Shown here piece after piece: positions 19,915 through 31,203 of a stretch of DNA of 64,000 bases (its first letter is position 1; each line of letters begins with the position of its first letter). The position numbers and the translations under genes were made by a program. Below the pieces are notes generated by a model, which was not told the origin of the DNA, did not search any database, and saw only the letters and a program-made list of their open reading frames with translations. This DNA is from Nocardia mexicana NBRC 108244 (GTDB lineage Bacteria; Actinomycetota; Actinomycetes; Mycobacteriales; Mycobacteriaceae): NCBI RefSeq assembly GCF_001613165.1, contig NZ_BDBV01000006.1, positions 62,001 to 126,000 of the forward strand, in the 5' to 3' direction.

Positions 19915-20108
19915 CGACCTGCTCCCCTCATGCTTCACAACAGCCAAAGACAGGTACTGCGACAGCTCAGAGCGAAGAACCCTCAAACGGTTCCGATACT
20001 AGAGTGGCTTGCATCACACCCGACACAGGTTGTCGCGATTCGCACGCAACGATCTGGTTAACCAGCAAACACCCGGTTTGCCAGCAAATTCACTGACGGG
20101 GCGAGCGA

Positions 20109-22634
20109 TCAGTAAATCGCGCCGGACTCGACGCCGGTGTCCGTTTCGGCCGGTTTCTTCGGTTCCGGTTGGGGAACCACCGCGAGCACCGCGGCCTCGA
20201 TCTCGGCGCGCCGCGCGGGCGTATCCGCATCGCCGAGATCCAGGCAGAACGCGTCGACCACGGCCGAGCCCATGGTGACCACCTTCGCCCACAGCACGTC
20301 GACGCCCGCCCCGGCCAGCGCGGCGGCCAACCTGCTGAGCAGACCGATCCGATCCTCGGCACGCAACTGCAGCAGCACCTGGCCGGGCGCACCGGATTCC
20401 GTCCAGATCAGCCGCGGCCGGGACTGCGAGTACGGGCTCGACCGCGCACCGGCGTCGCGCTCCTTCTTGGCCAGCACCGCCGCCAGGTTCAGGTCGCCCT
20501 TGACCGCCCGGATCAGCTCCTGGCGCAGCAGCCCGGGGTCCGGCGGATCGCCGAACATCGGTGTCACCACGAACCGGTCGATCGCCGCGGCCCCGGAGCC
20601 GGCCAGGTCGGCCGACAGCACCCGCAGCGAGTGCAGCGCCAGCACCCCGGCGGCATCGGACAGCAGGCCCGGCGTATCGGGCGCGATGACGGTCACGACA
20701 TGGGTGTAGCGCCCGTCGCCGGGCACCAGCTCGACGTGCACGCCGCCCGACTTCGCCTTCTCCAGCAGCGCTTCGGAGATCGGATCCGGCTGCGGCAGTG
20801 GCTCACCGGCCATCACCAGCCGGCAGCGGCGCACCAGCTCGCCGATCAGCGAGGCCTTCCAATCGCCCCAGACGCCCGGACCGGTGGCCAGCGAGTCCGC
20901 CTCGGCGAGCGTGTGCAGCAGCTCGAGCAGTTGCGGATCGCCGTCGAGCGCGTCGACGACCATCCGCACGGTCTTCGGATCGTCGAGATCGCGCCGGGTC
21001 GCCGTGTCCGGCAGGAGGAGATGGTGCCGCACGATCGCCGACAGCGCACGCACGTCCGCGGGCCACAGCCCCATCCTGCGGCCGATCTGCGTGGCCAGTT
21101 CGGCGCCGACGACGCTGTGGTCCTCGGGGCGGCCCTTGCCGATGTCGTGCAGCAGCGCGCCCAGCAGCAGCAGGTCGGGACGCGACACCCGGGTGCTCAG
21201 GCCGCTGGCGTAGGCGACGGTCTCCACCAGGTGCCGGTCCACGGTCCAGGTGTGCTGCGGGTCGCGCGGCGGCAGGTCGCGCACCGCGCCCCATTCCGGA
21301 AACAGCCTGCCCCACAGCCCCGTTCGGTCCAGCGCCTCCACCGCGTCCACCGTGCCCCGGCCGGCACCGAGCAGCACGAGCAGATCGTTGAGCGCCTCCC
21401 GCGGCCACGGCTCGCGCAGCTCCGGCGCGTCCTCCGACAGCCGGTTGAGCGTGGTCGCGGCCATCGGCAGTCCCGTCTGCGCCGAGGCCGCGGCCACCCG
21501 CAGGATCAGGCCCGGATCCTTCTGCGGGCGGGCATCGCGCGCGAGCACCACCTCACCGGCGTGTTCGACCACCCCCTCATCGAGTGGTCGGCGCACCGGC
21601 ATGCGACGCAGCCGGGCCAGGCCGCGCCGCGGCAGCGCATTGCCCGCGGTCCGCAATCCGACGTCGACCGAATAGCCGACCGTGCGCGCCGCATCGCTGA
21701 GCGTGCGCGCCAGGTCGAAGCGGTCGCCGATGCGCAGGGCGGCGCCGATCTCGTCGGCGTCCTGGGCGCGCAGCTGATCGCGGGAGCGGCGGGCCACGCG
21801 GTGCAGCTCCGTGCGCACGTCCAGCAGTCGGCGATGGGCATGTTTCAGGCCGCCACCGGGCACGTCCGGACCGAGCCCCGGCATGGCGTCGGTCAGCTGG
21901 GCGATGGCGAGGGCGTCCAGCAGCTGGATATCGCGCAGCCCGCCGCGGCCGTTCTTCAGATCGGGTTCGGCGCGGTGGGCGATCTCGCCGCTGCGCTTCC
22001 ACCGGACCTGCGCCTGTTCGACCAATTCGCCGAAGCGGGAGCGGATTCCGGTGCGCCATTCGCGGCGCACCCCGCCGATCAGCAGGTTGCTCAGCTCGTC
22101 GTCGCCGACGATGTGACGGGCCTCGAGCATGCCGAGCGCGGCGGTGAGGTCGTCGGAGGCCACGCGCAGCGCCTGCGGGACCGTGCGCACGCTGTGGTCG
22201 AGCTTGATGTGGGCGTCCCAGAGCGGATACCACAGCCGATCGGCGACCTCGGCCACGCGCTCCGGATCGACGTCGTCGTGCAGCAGCACCAGATCCAGGT
22301 CCGAATAGGGCAGCATCTCCCGGCGGCCCAATCCGCCGACCGCGATCACCGCCAGGCCGCTGTCGCGGGTGATGCCCAGTTCGGCCCCCTTCCCGGTGAG
22401 CCACAGGTCGTGCAGGTCGACCAGGGCTTGGCGCAGCGATTCGGCGTCCAGGCGCGGATGGCGGGTGTCCCCGCCGTCGAGCAGTTGTTCCCGGGCCCGC
22501 ACCAGATCCGTTGCACCGCCCGAAATTTCGTCTCTCGCCTGGAAACCCACAACCACCACCCATTCCGTGTCCTGCGCACCCGGCGTGCGGGACCAACCAT
22601 GCATCCGCCCGGCCCCGGAGGAACCGGCTCGCAT
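20109..22634 (-). CDS. glnD: PII nucleotidyltransferase/deadenylylase GlnD
   Basis: Modifies the PII protein at Tyr51 according to nitrogen status; in actinobacteria this is adenylylation rather than uridylylation. Domains in order: nucleotidyltransferase ([20 protein letters not shown] near residue 98), helical region, HD phosphohydrolase ([20 protein letters not shown] near 492), and two ACT domains ([21 protein letters not shown] near 645, [19 protein letters not shown] near 757). Full length is about 841 residues; the start is uncertain, since GTG codons near 22559 are alternatives. It is the third gene of amtB-glnB-glnD. Confidence 0.95.
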   Translation of the reverse strand: MRAGSSGAGRMHGWSRTPGAQDTEWVVVVGFQARDEISGGATDLVRAREQLLDGGDTRHPRLDAESLRQALVDLHDLWLTGKGAELGITRDSGLAVIAVGGLGRREMLPYSDLDLVLLHDDVDPERVAEVADRLWYPLWDAHIKLDHSVRTVPQALRVASDDLTAALGMLEARHIVGDDELSNLLIGGVRREWRTGIRSRFGELVEQAQVRWKRSGEIAHRAEPDLKNGRGGLRDIQLLDALAIAQLTDAMPGLGPDVPGGGLKHAHRRLLDVRTELHRVARRSRDQLRAQDADEIGAALRIGDRFDLARTLSDAARTVGYSVDVGLRTAGNALPRRGLARLRRMPVRRPLDEGVVEHAGEVVLARDARPQKDPGLILRVAAASAQTGLPMAATTLNRLSEDAPELREPWPREALNDLLVLLGAGRGTVDAVEALDRTGLWGRLFPEWGAVRDLPPRDPQHTWTVDRHLVETVAYASGLSTRVSRPDLLLLGALLHDIGKGRPEDHSVVGAELATQIGRRMGLWPADVRALSAIVRHHLLLPDTATRRDLDDPKTVRMVVDALDGDPQLLELLHTLAEADSLATGPGVWGDWKASLIGELVRRCRLVMAGEPLPQPDPISEALLEKAKSGGVHVELVPGDGRYTHVVTVIAPDTPGLLSDAAGVLALHSLRVLSADLAGSGAAAIDRFVVTPMFGDPPDPGLLRQELIRAVKGDLNLAAVLAKKERDAGARSSPYSQSRPRLIWTESGAPGQVLLQLRAEDRIGLLSRLAAALAGAGVDVLWAKVVTMGSAVVDAFCLDLGDADTPARRAEIEAAVLAVVPQPEPKKPAETDTGVESGAIY

Positions 22635-22773
22635 GCGGGCGGCCCCGCCCCGGCCTGTCCGGCAGGGGCGGGGCCGCCGCGCGCTTCTCTGTGCTGCGGC
22701 GGGGACCGCCGTCCCCGCCGCGTCCGATGTCCGCGAGAGCGGGCCCGGCGCTCCCGCCGGGGCATCGTGGTTC

Positions 22774-24463
<1,690 letters not shown>

Positions 24464-24533
24464 CTTGTTCCTCCTCATCTCGGGCCCGTCCGAATACGGC
24501 AAACGAGCCTGACAAGAAGGTTCCTCAGTTGGT

Positions 24534-24609
24534 GTTTCCGCCGTGACGCAGCGATGTTTCCGCTGGGTGAACGGATGAACGTGCATTGTTGCCATCACGT
24601 TTCGTGATG
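24534..24609 (-). promoter_or_regulatory. GlnR-like boxes and a palindrome before amtB
   Basis: Read on the minus strand, 24572-24534 has TTCAC-n6-GAAAC-n8-GTCAC-n4-GAAAC, with the two GAAAC elements exactly 22 bases apart. This matches the a-b-a-b layout of actinobacterial GlnR sites except for uneven inner spacing. Upstream, 24593-24609 is a palindrome with arms CATCACG and CGTGATG around TTT. The site set is about 70-145 bases before the amtB start. Confidence 0.65.
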
Positions 24610-24830
24610 TTCACCACAGCCGAAACCTCATTGCGACGGCCCCTCGGGTGTGAGCCGACCGAGCAGGATACGCGCTGGTCGAAGCCCTGCGACGCAGGCA
24701 CTTTGGCACCGACTCGCCCGCACGTGGCCGAGAAGTCCACGGCCGAACCGACCGGTTCGGCCAGCAGGTCACCAGCGTTCCCTGTCTACCGGGCATGACA
24801 CCGGATCGGCCACGGCAGTGCCAGCAAACC

Positions 24831-25044
24831 ACCCGGCATACCCCACACTCCGCTTTCCCGGCATGCCCACCCTCCGCTTTCCCAGCATGCCCACCCTCCG
24901 CTTTCCCAGCATGCCCACCCTCCGCTTCCCGGCACACCCACACTCCGCTCCCGGCATGCGCTTGGCCGGGACCTCGCGCTGGATTCCGGCCAAAAGCATG
25001 CCGGAAATGAGGTGGCGGCTCATGCCGGAAATGAGGTGGCGGCT
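24831..25044. repeat. Hairpin-seeded tandem array B, two copies head to head
   Basis: Two copies of the 23-base hairpin point away from each other: minus-strand copy 24949-24971 (loop changed to CAAGCGCAT) and plus-strand copy 24984-25006 (arms TTCCGGC and GCCGGAA, loop CAAAAGCAT). From the minus copy run five 24-base units and a partial one down to 24831; from the plus copy run two identical 24-base units (24997-25020, 25021-25044). The two arrays have different unit tails. The block lies between the ftsY stop and the amtB promoter. Confidence 0.9.
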
Positions 25045-25064
25045 CCCGAGTGAGGGTGGAGGCT

Positions 25065-26723
25065 TCAGCCCAGGAGCGCGTCCACGAAGGCGCCCGGCTC
25101 GAACGGGGCCAGGTCGTCGGAACCCTCGCCCAGGCCGACCAGCTTCACCGGGACGCCCAGTTCGTGCTGCACCTGGAAGACGATGCCGCCCTTGGCCGTT
25201 CCGTCGAGCTTGGTCAGCACCACGCCGGTGATGTCGACGACCTCCGCGAACACCCGCGCTTGCGTGAGTCCGTTCTGGCCGACCGTGGCGTCGAGCACCA
25301 GCAGCACCTCGTCGACGGCGGCCTTCTTCTCCACCACCCGCTTGACCTTGCCCAGCTCATCCATCAGACCGGTCTTGGTGTGCAGGCGTCCGGCGGTGTC
25401 GACCAGCACGACGTCCACGCCGTTGTCGATGCCGGTGCTGACCGCGTCGAAGGCGACCGACGCCGGGTCGGCGCCCTCGCGTCCGCGCACCGTCTCGGCG
25501 CCGACCCGCTCGCCCCAGGTCTGCAGTTGGTCGGCGGCCGCGGCGCGGAAGGTGTCGGCGGCGCCGAGCAGCACCCGGCGGCCGTCGGCGACCAGCACCC
25601 GGGCCAGCTTGCCGGTGGTCGTGGTCTTACCGGTGCCGTTGACGCCGACGACCAGCAGGATCGACGGGTGGTCGTCGTGCGGGAGCGCCCGGATCGAACG
25701 GTTCAGCTCCGGGCGCAGGGCCTCGACCAGGACGTCGCGCAGCACCTGGCGGGCCTGCTCGTCGGTGCGGACGCTGCGCGAGGCCATTTCCTCGCGCAGC
25801 CGCTGCACGATCGTGGTGGTGCTGGCCGTGCCGAGGTCGGCCATGACCAGGGTGTCCTCGATCTCCTCCCAGGAGTCCTCGTCGAGATCGCCGCCGCCGA
25901 GCAGGCCGAGCAGGCTCTTGCCGACCGCGTTCTGGGAACGCGACAGCCGCCCGCGCAGCTTGGTCAGACGACCGGCGGTGGGCTCGATCTCCTCGATCTC
26001 CGGTGCGGGCGCGGAGGTCTCGGCCGGCGCGGCGGTTCCGGTGGGCGTGGTGGTCGTGCTCGGCGCGGTAGTTCCGACAGGCGCGGTAGTTCCACTCGGC
26101 GCAGTTGATCCGGTGGGCGCAGCGGTATCGGGCGCGGCAGTACCGGCGGCCGCGGTATCGGCGCGGTCGGTGTCGCGCGCGGCGGTGTCCGGCGCCGCGG
26201 TCTCGGCGGGTGCGGAACCGGAACGATCGGGTGCGGCGTCGCCGGTCGTGGTTTCCGGCGGGGCGGTCCCGGCGGGCGTCTCGATCGTCGCCGTCGAACC
26301 CGCGGCGCCGTCCGTGGCCGGATCGCCGGGCGCGCCGTCGGCGACCTCCTCCCCGACAACCTCTTCCTCGGGCGCCGCCTCGGCGGTGGGCTCCGGCAGT
26401 CGGACATCGGTGATGGTGCGGCGCGCCGAGTCGCGCGGGACGGCGGCATCGTCGCCGATATGCGGCTGACCCTCGTCGTCGGTCCGCTCGAGCGGCACCG
26501 GTTCCGGGCTGGGCGGGGTGAGCGTGCCCGACCCGGCACCGCCCTGACTGAAGCTGAATCCACCGGCCGCCTTGTAACCGCCCGACTTGTCGGTCAGCTC
26601 CTTCTCGGGAGCGGCCGGGGTCAGCGTCACCCGGCGGCGTTTGTACAGGACAAATCCGGAAACGAACGCCACCAGCAGCACGGCGGCGATCGCGGCGATC
26701 AGAATCCAAGCTTGCGCAGTCAC
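25065..26723 (-). CDS. ftsY: SRP receptor FtsY
   Basis: Membrane receptor for the SRP-ribosome complex. The 552-residue protein begins with a membrane helix ([20 protein letters not shown], residues 5-24), then a basic KRRR stop. Residues about 40-215 form a low-complexity acidic then Ala/Thr/Pro-rich linker with repeated TAAP, GTTAP and GTAAP segments. The NG domain follows, with [10 protein letters not shown] near residue 357, DTAGRLHTK near 437 and [10 protein letters not shown] near 503. It lies upstream of the amtB-glnB-glnD block, close to ffh. Confidence 0.96.
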   Translation of the reverse strand: MTAQAWILIAAIAAVLLVAFVSGFVLYKRRRVTLTPAAPEKELTDKSGGYKAAGGFSFSQGGAGSGTLTPPSPEPVPLERTDDEGQPHIGDDAAVPRDSARRTITDVRLPEPTAEAAPEEEVVGEEVADGAPGDPATDGAAGSTATIETPAGTAPPETTTGDAAPDRSGSAPAETAAPDTAARDTDRADTAAAGTAAPDTAAPTGSTAPSGTTAPVGTTAPSTTTTPTGTAAPAETSAPAPEIEEIEPTAGRLTKLRGRLSRSQNAVGKSLLGLLGGGDLDEDSWEEIEDTLVMADLGTASTTTIVQRLREEMASRSVRTDEQARQVLRDVLVEALRPELNRSIRALPHDDHPSILLVVGVNGTGKTTTTGKLARVLVADGRRVLLGAADTFRAAAADQLQTWGERVGAETVRGREGADPASVAFDAVSTGIDNGVDVVLVDTAGRLHTKTGLMDELGKVKRVVEKKAAVDEVLLVLDATVGQNGLTQARVFAEVVDITGVVLTKLDGTAKGGIVFQVQHELGVPVKLVGLGEGSDDLAPFEPGAFVDALLG

Positions 26724-26847
26724 GCCCCCATCCTTTCAGAACGCGGGTTAACACCCGTGGGGCGGCAGCGACGTGGCGCGTCGACACGCCGACTGGCGCG
26801 CGAGCCTTCCGGACGTCTCGGGCGGGCGCTCTGCCGCAGTCACGGCA

Positions 26848-26926
26848 TCCGGCCTACGCGGTCACCATGCGGCCCCATGCGGCAAGAATTACCTCGTCGA
26901 CGTGAAAGGTGACCGCGTAGGCCGGA
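26848..26926. repeat. Long perfect inverted repeat between rpiB and ftsY
   Basis: Positions 26848-26866 and 26908-26926 are perfect reverse complements over 19 bases, separated by 41 bases. They lie in the gap after the rpiB stop (26960) and before the ftsY start (26723). As RNA the two arms would form a very stable stem, possibly closing off rpiB transcription or protecting its 3' end. No T-tract follows, so a simple intrinsic terminator is unlikely. Confidence 0.75.
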
Positions 26927-26959
26927 CGACCTCGATCCGCAGCCGAACGACGGCGAATC

Positions 26960-27367
26960 TCACCCGAGCCGGCTGTAGTTCCCGGCCTCCGAGTCGTCCG
27001 GCGCGGTGGTGAGGAACGCGTCCAGCATCTCCTCGGCGAGGGCGGGTGAGGTCAGGCGCAGACCCAGCGCCAGCACGTTGGCGTCGTTCCACTTGCGGGC
27101 GCCCTCGGCCGTGCCGCGATCGGTGCACAGCGCGGCCCGCACACCGGCGACCTTGTTCGCCGCGATCGAGACACCGGTTCCGGTCCAGCAGCACACCACG
27201 CCGCGGTCGGCGACTCCCCGCGCGACCGCCTCCCCCACGCCGCCGCCGACCTCGGGCCAGGCGATGTCCTCGCCGACCACCACCAGCTCGTGCCCTTGGG
27301 CGGTCAGCCAGTCCTTCATATAGCGCGTCAGATCCGTGGATTCATCGGTACCGAAGGCGATCCGCAT
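26960..27367 (-). CDS. RpiB/LacAB-family sugar-phosphate isomerase
   Basis: A 135-residue protein of the RpiB/LacA/LacB family, which interconverts ribose-5-phosphate and ribulose-5-phosphate or related sugars. The active-site segments are visible: GTDESTD near the N-terminus, GVVCCWTGTGVSIAANKVAGVRAAL at about 56-80 with the catalytic cysteine region, and NDANVLALGLRL near 95. It is slightly shorter than E. coli RpiB. The ribose-5-phosphate isomerase role is likely, but the substrate cannot be fixed from sequence. It is transcribed toward ftsY. Confidence 0.88.
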   Translation of the reverse strand: MRIAFGTDESTDLTRYMKDWLTAQGHELVVVGEDIAWPEVGGGVGEAVARGVADRGVVCCWTGTGVSIAANKVAGVRAALCTDRGTAEGARKWNDANVLALGLRLTSPALAEEMLDAFLTTAPDDSEAGNYSRLG

Positions 27368-27541
27368 ACTTCGAGAGTACGGTTTGCCACACGCCCTCTA
27401 ACACACCGCGAGGTTACTCAGCGCCAGGACACGCCGCTCGGACGGTCGTCGACCCCGTCAGCTACCGACCGGTCTGCTCGTCTGCGCACCACGCGGCGGA
27501 AGGCGCGGCGAATCCGACAGCTAGACAATAGGATCGGCGGC

Positions 27542-27931
27542 GTGACCGATCGAAATGTGCTTGGGGGACCGCTGGAGGAGTGTGGCACCGATCCTCTCAC
27601 CGGCTTCTACCGGGACGGGTGCTGCAGCACCGGCCCGGAGGATCTGGGCAGCCACACGGTGTGCACTGTCGTGACCCAGGACTTCCTGGAGCACCAGAAG
27701 TCGATCGGCAACGACCTGATCACCCCGCGCCCGGAGAACAACTTTCCCGGCCTGCAGCCCGGCGACCGCTGGTGTGTCGTCGCGGTGCGCTGGCTGCACG
27801 CCCATGAGGATGGAGTCGCGGCGCCGGTCGTGCTCGCCGCCACCCATGAGAACGCGCTCGAGGTCGTCCCGATGGACACGCTGCGCAAGTACGCCGTCGA
27901 CGTCCCCGACGACGTCAGCGATCTGCTCTGA
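27542..27931 (+). CDS. DUF2237 family protein
   Basis: A 129-residue protein of DUF2237. The family pattern is clear: RNVLGGPLEECGTDPLTGFYRDGCC at residues 4-28, HTVCTVVTQDFLEHQKSIGNDL at 38-59, and PGLQPGDRWCVVAVRWLHA at 69-87. Conserved cysteines (C14, C27, C28, C41, C78) suggest metal binding or redox chemistry, but no function is known. The GTG at 27542 is the start. It appears to be transcribed alone. Confidence 0.88.
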   Translation: MTDRNVLGGPLEECGTDPLTGFYRDGCCSTGPEDLGSHTVCTVVTQDFLEHQKSIGNDLITPRPENNFPGLQPGDRWCVVAVRWLHAHEDGVAAPVVLAATHENALEVVPMDTLRKYAVDVPDDVSDLL

Positions 27932-28026
27932 CGCATCGATGCCCGGCCGGTTACGGTTGTGCCTCAGCCGCTGCGCGGAACCGAATCTGCAGGACACAGC
28001 GCCCGTCTCGATTGCACAATCGCGTC

Positions 28027-28428
28027 ATGCGGGTCGTGCAGTACGCCGACGAGCACCTCGACGGAATCGTCGCGCTGTGCCGGGCCGAGGGGTGGCCGAG
28101 CTACCCCGCCGATCTGGACGGAGCGGATCGAGCCCTCCGCGCACCGGGCAGTTTGACCCTCGTCGCTATCGACGGCCACGGCGCGATCGATGACATCGCG
28201 GTGGTCGGTTTCGCACACGCGCTCAGCGACGGCTGGTGGGGTTACCTGTCCCTGCTGCTGGTCGCCGAGCACCGCCGCAGGGAGGGCATCGGCGTCCGGC
28301 TGGTGAAGGAGTTGTTCCGTCGTAGCGGCGTCACTCGCCTGGATCTGATCACCGACGAGGCAAGCGAGTTCTATCGCTCACGCCCGCATACATCATTCGA
28401 GGGATTCCGGCTGTATCCCCGCAGTTGA
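28027..28428 (+). CDS. GNAT-family acetyltransferase
   Basis: A 133-residue GCN5-related N-acetyltransferase. The acetyl-CoA site is LLLVAEHRRREGIGVRLVKELF near residues 77-98, with RREGIG as the pyrophosphate loop. The short final strand ends in FEGFRLYPRS. ATG 28027 is favoured; a TTG five codons earlier is possible. The substrate is unknown. It is oriented with the DUF2237 gene, with 95 bases between, so co-transcription is possible. Confidence 0.85.
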   Translation: MRVVQYADEHLDGIVALCRAEGWPSYPADLDGADRALRAPGSLTLVAIDGHGAIDDIAVVGFAHALSDGWWGYLSLLLVAEHRRREGIGVRLVKELFRRSGVTRLDLITDEASEFYRSRPHTSFEGFRLYPRS

Positions 28429-28572
28429 GCCACCCCCACCGCTCCAGCGCGCGAATCCCATCCCTCCTATCCAGAGTGCGGTTCCGGTGAGCCGCACCGT
28501 CGTTCCGACATGCTTTCGGTCGAAACCCACACGCCGACCGAACCGAGGACGCACTCGATCCGCCCCCGTCGT

Positions 28573-29025
28573 TCAGGGATGCAATCGGCCCAGATAGTCG
28601 TGGTAGAGCACCACGAACCCATCGTCGTCGAAGTCGATATCGGCTTCGTAGTCACCCGAGACGAATCGCACGGTGCGGCCGCCCTGCGGTACGTACCGCT
28701 GCGTTGCCGGAACGGCGGCCAGTTGCGGGACGGTGACGAACCGCATCGTGTAGTCGCGCGGCGCGGCGCCCTCGGCCAACAACTCGTCCCGCACCACGGG
28801 CAGCGTGTTGAAGAACGCCGAGTGCTGGAGGTCGAAGTAGTCGGCTCCGTCCAGCCGGTGGCGGACCGGACCGTCACCGATATCGACGGTCAGCTCGGAA
28901 CCGTCCAGTTCCCAATGCAATTCGTACACCAGACCGAGCTGCGTGCCGCGCGCCCGGTCCAGGGCCTCGACGTGGACGATCTCCATCCGCGGCTCATCGA
29001 GCCCCTGCCATACGAAGGTTCGCAC
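28573..29025 (-). CDS. Putative glycolipid-binding family protein
   Basis: A 150-residue protein resembling the PF06475 putative glycolipid-binding family. The match is best in the C-terminal half: FFNTLPVVRDELLAEG, DYTMRFVTVPQLAAVPATQRYVP and SGDYEADIDFDDDGFVVLYHDY. It is a predicted beta-barrel-like soluble protein with no signal peptide and is slightly shorter than most members. Function is inferred only from the family name. Its start is 17 bases from the end of a 15-base minisatellite (29042-29260). Confidence 0.75.
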   Translation of the reverse strand: MRTFVWQGLDEPRMEIVHVEALDRARGTQLGLVYELHWELDGSELTVDIGDGPVRHRLDGADYFDLQHSAFFNTLPVVRDELLAEGAAPRDYTMRFVTVPQLAAVPATQRYVPQGGRTVRFVSGDYEADIDFDDDGFVVLYHDYLGRLHP

Positions 29026-29041
29026 TCGACGAGGTTAGCGG

Positions 29042-29260
29042 CGCACCACGATCGGGCGCACCAGGTTCCGGCACACCGTGTTCCAACGCACCAGGTTCCA
29101 ACGCACCGTATTCCAGCGCAGCAGGTTCCAACGCACCGTATTCCAGCGCAGCAGGTTCCAACGCACCGTGTTCCAGCGCAGCAGGTTCCAACGCAGCAGG
29201 TTCCGGCGCAGCAGGTTCCGGCGCACCGTGTTCCAGCACCATCGCGTTCCGGCGCACCGG
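29042..29260. repeat. 15-bp minisatellite, about 14 units
   Basis: Units of 15 bases of two main types, CGCACCGTGTTCCAG/A and CGCAGCAGGTTCCAA/G, repeat from 29042 to about 29260. In the middle the two types alternate, giving a 30-base higher-order repeat. Because 15 is a multiple of three, every frame is open and pentapeptide-periodic, which creates spurious long frames. It separates the zinc-tailed TetR gene and the glycolipid-binding gene. No hairpin seed was found, unlike arrays A-D. Confidence 0.9.
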
Positions 29261-29411
29261 TGGACGTATGGATGCCGCTTCGAAAGCCTCGGGATCGCCG
29301 GACTCGGTTCGATCAGCGGTCGGATTGCTCACGGGGCCATTTCTCGCCACCGACGCACCAGTCGCGGTCTCTGCGCACCATGACGGGGCGTCCGGACCTC
29401 GCGGCCTGCCG

Positions 29412-30200
29412 TCAGACGGCGGCGACGTGCGGCGGATCGTGGCGAGCTGTTGCGCTTCGGCGGCGGTGGGCCTTCTGCCGGCAGGCCGGGGAGCAGTAGC
29501 GGGCCGGGCGGCCGGTACCGGAATTTCGTAGTGGCGCACCGCAGATCGGGCAACGTCCGGATCTTTCGTTACGCGACGGCGTTTCGTTACGACCGGTGGG
29601 GCGAGTAGCGGGTTTCGTCACGCCGTGGCCCGGAGTGGTGCGCATGGCGTCCAGCACCATGGCGGCCGGACGCGACAGCGTGTTCGTCCGGCCCGAACTA
29701 CGTTGGATCGCCACGCATCCGGCGAAGATCGCCAGCAGGTCGGGCAGGGTGAGGTCGGCGCGTATCGACCCCTCGCGCTGCGCCGCCGCCAGCAGCGCCT
29801 CCAGCGCCCGGTCGAACCGCTCCCCCGCGCCGCGCAACAGGTCTCGCGGCCACCCGTCATCGGATTCGAGCACATCGCACAGCGCCTTGTTGCCCGGCGT
29901 TCTGGTCACCACCGTGGTGCAGAAGTCGAGCAGTGCCGCGCCCGCGTCGGGCGCATCCCGGTAACTCAGGGCCAGCGCCATGAGCCGGTCGATGCGTTGC
30001 TGGACAACCGCTTCCACCAGATCCAGCTTGGCCGGAAAATGCCGGTGCACGGTGCCGGTGCTCACGCCCGCACGGCGCGCGATCTCGGCGAGTGAGACCG
30101 AGGTGCCGTGCTCGGCGAGGGCATGCTGGGCGGCGGCCAGGATCAGGGCGCGGTTGCGGCGGGCATCGGCCCGGACGCCCGGCTGCGAGGGAGCAGTCAT
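29412..30200 (-). CDS. TetR-family regulator with a C-terminal zinc-binding tail
   Basis: A 262-residue protein. Residues 14-60 form the TetR helix-turn-helix (VSLAEIARRAGVSTGTVHRHFPAKLDLV), and 75-190 a ligand domain. After a linker, residues 217-240 form a zinc-ribbon-like segment with Cys217, Cys220, Cys236 and Cys240 (CPICG, then YCSPACRQ), followed by a basic AHRRR. The tail could add DNA contact or metal sensing. It is divergent from an NmrA-like gene at 30304 and probably regulates it; no strong palindrome was noticed in the 103-base gap. Confidence 0.88.
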   Translation of the reverse strand: MTAPSQPGVRADARRNRALILAAAQHALAEHGTSVSLAEIARRAGVSTGTVHRHFPAKLDLVEAVVQQRIDRLMALALSYRDAPDAGAALLDFCTTVVTRTPGNKALCDVLESDDGWPRDLLRGAGERFDRALEALLAAAQREGSIRADLTLPDLLAIFAGCVAIQRSSGRTNTLSRPAAMVLDAMRTTPGHGVTKPATRPTGRNETPSRNERSGRCPICGAPLRNSGTGRPARYCSPACRQKAHRRRSATARHDPPHVAAV

Positions 30201-30303
30201 TTCGTTACGGAGCCTCTGTGCACTACTGGCAGAACGGAAATGGTCGTCCTACCGTCCGAATACGGGTCAATCAACCCGGATTCTACCGAAGGAGCACCGT
30301 CCG

Positions 30304-31203
30304 ATGTCCGACAAGAACGATCTCATCCTCGTCACCGGCGCCACCGGCAAGCAGGGTGGCGCGACCGCGCGCCGTTTGCTCGACGCCGGTCATCGGATCC
30401 GCGCCCTGGTACGCGATACGGAATCGGCGGCGGCGCAAAGCCTTGCGAAAGCCGGGGCGGAACTCGCGGTGGGCGACTTCGACGCCCCGGACAGCGTGGC
30501 AGCGGCCGTCGTAGGCGTCCGCGCCGTTTTCGCCGTTCCGCCCGCCCCGTTCAGCGCGCGTGGCTGGGACGACGATCTGGAGGCCGAGCGCGGTGCCCGG
30601 CTGGTGGAACTGTCTCGCCGGACGGGCGTCGACCACTTCGTATTCACGGGGATCGGATCCTTCCGAGGCGATGTCGAGCGCCTGTCGCCGGGCAAGAAGC
30701 GGATAGAGGATGCGGTAGTCGCCAGCGGAATGCGGTACACGCTGCTCCGCCCGGTGCGGTTCATGGAGAACTACCTGGCCCGCACGGGATTGCTCGACGG
30801 AATCGAGAACGGCGTCAACCGCCACGCCTTCCCGCCGGACCGTCCCGTGCAGGTGATCGCCGTCGACGATGTCGGCGCATTCGGCGCCCTGGCACTGACC
30901 GATCCCGACCGATTCGACGGCCGCGCCCTGGAACTCGCCGGCGACGAGGTCACGCCGCTCGACGCCGTCGCGGCCATCAGCCGCGCAACCGGGCACGAGG
31001 TCCGCTACCGGCAGATCTCCGACGCCGAAGCCACCACCCTGCCCGAACCCATCGCCACCACCGTCCGGAAGCTGATGAAGACCGGCTCCGGCTGGCAGGC
31101 CGACATCCCGGCCCTCAGAGAAATCCACCCCGGCCTCCGCACCTTCGACGCCTGGCTCGCAGAAACCGGTGCAGCACAACTGAAATCGATGCTGGACGGT
31201 TAG
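30304..31203 (+). CDS. NmrA-like NAD(P)-binding protein
   Basis: A 299-residue atypical short-chain dehydrogenase of the NmrA/NAD(P)H-azoreductase-like group. It has the nucleotide motif LVTGATGKQGGATA at residues 8-21 and ALVRD at 33-37. The usual catalytic YxxxK is missing, as in redox-sensing NmrA members. Residues 150-165 (RPVRFMENYL) match the group. It may reduce quinones or sense the NADP state. ATG 30304 directly follows AGGAGCACCG. The divergent TetR-zinc regulator is its probable controller. Confidence 0.85.
   Translation: MSDKNDLILVTGATGKQGGATARRLLDAGHRIRALVRDTESAAAQSLAKAGAELAVGDFDAPDSVAAAVVGVRAVFAVPPAPFSARGWDDDLEAERGARLVELSRRTGVDHFVFTGIGSFRGDVERLSPGKKRIEDAVVASGMRYTLLRPVRFMENYLARTGLLDGIENGVNRHAFPPDRPVQVIAVDDVGAFGALALTDPDRFDGRALELAGDEVTPLDAVAAISRATGHEVRYRQISDAEATTLPEPIATTVRKLMKTGSGWQADIPALREIHPGLRTFDAWLAETGAAQLKSMLDG

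Noticed and set aside
28994..29539. A 181-residue frame with pentapeptide-like ALEPA/ALEHG repeats, suggesting a pentapeptide-repeat protein.
   Set aside because: The repeats come from a 15-base minisatellite, which keeps all frames open. The rest overlaps the TetR gene in another frame, and the repeat does not follow the A(D/N)LxX rule.
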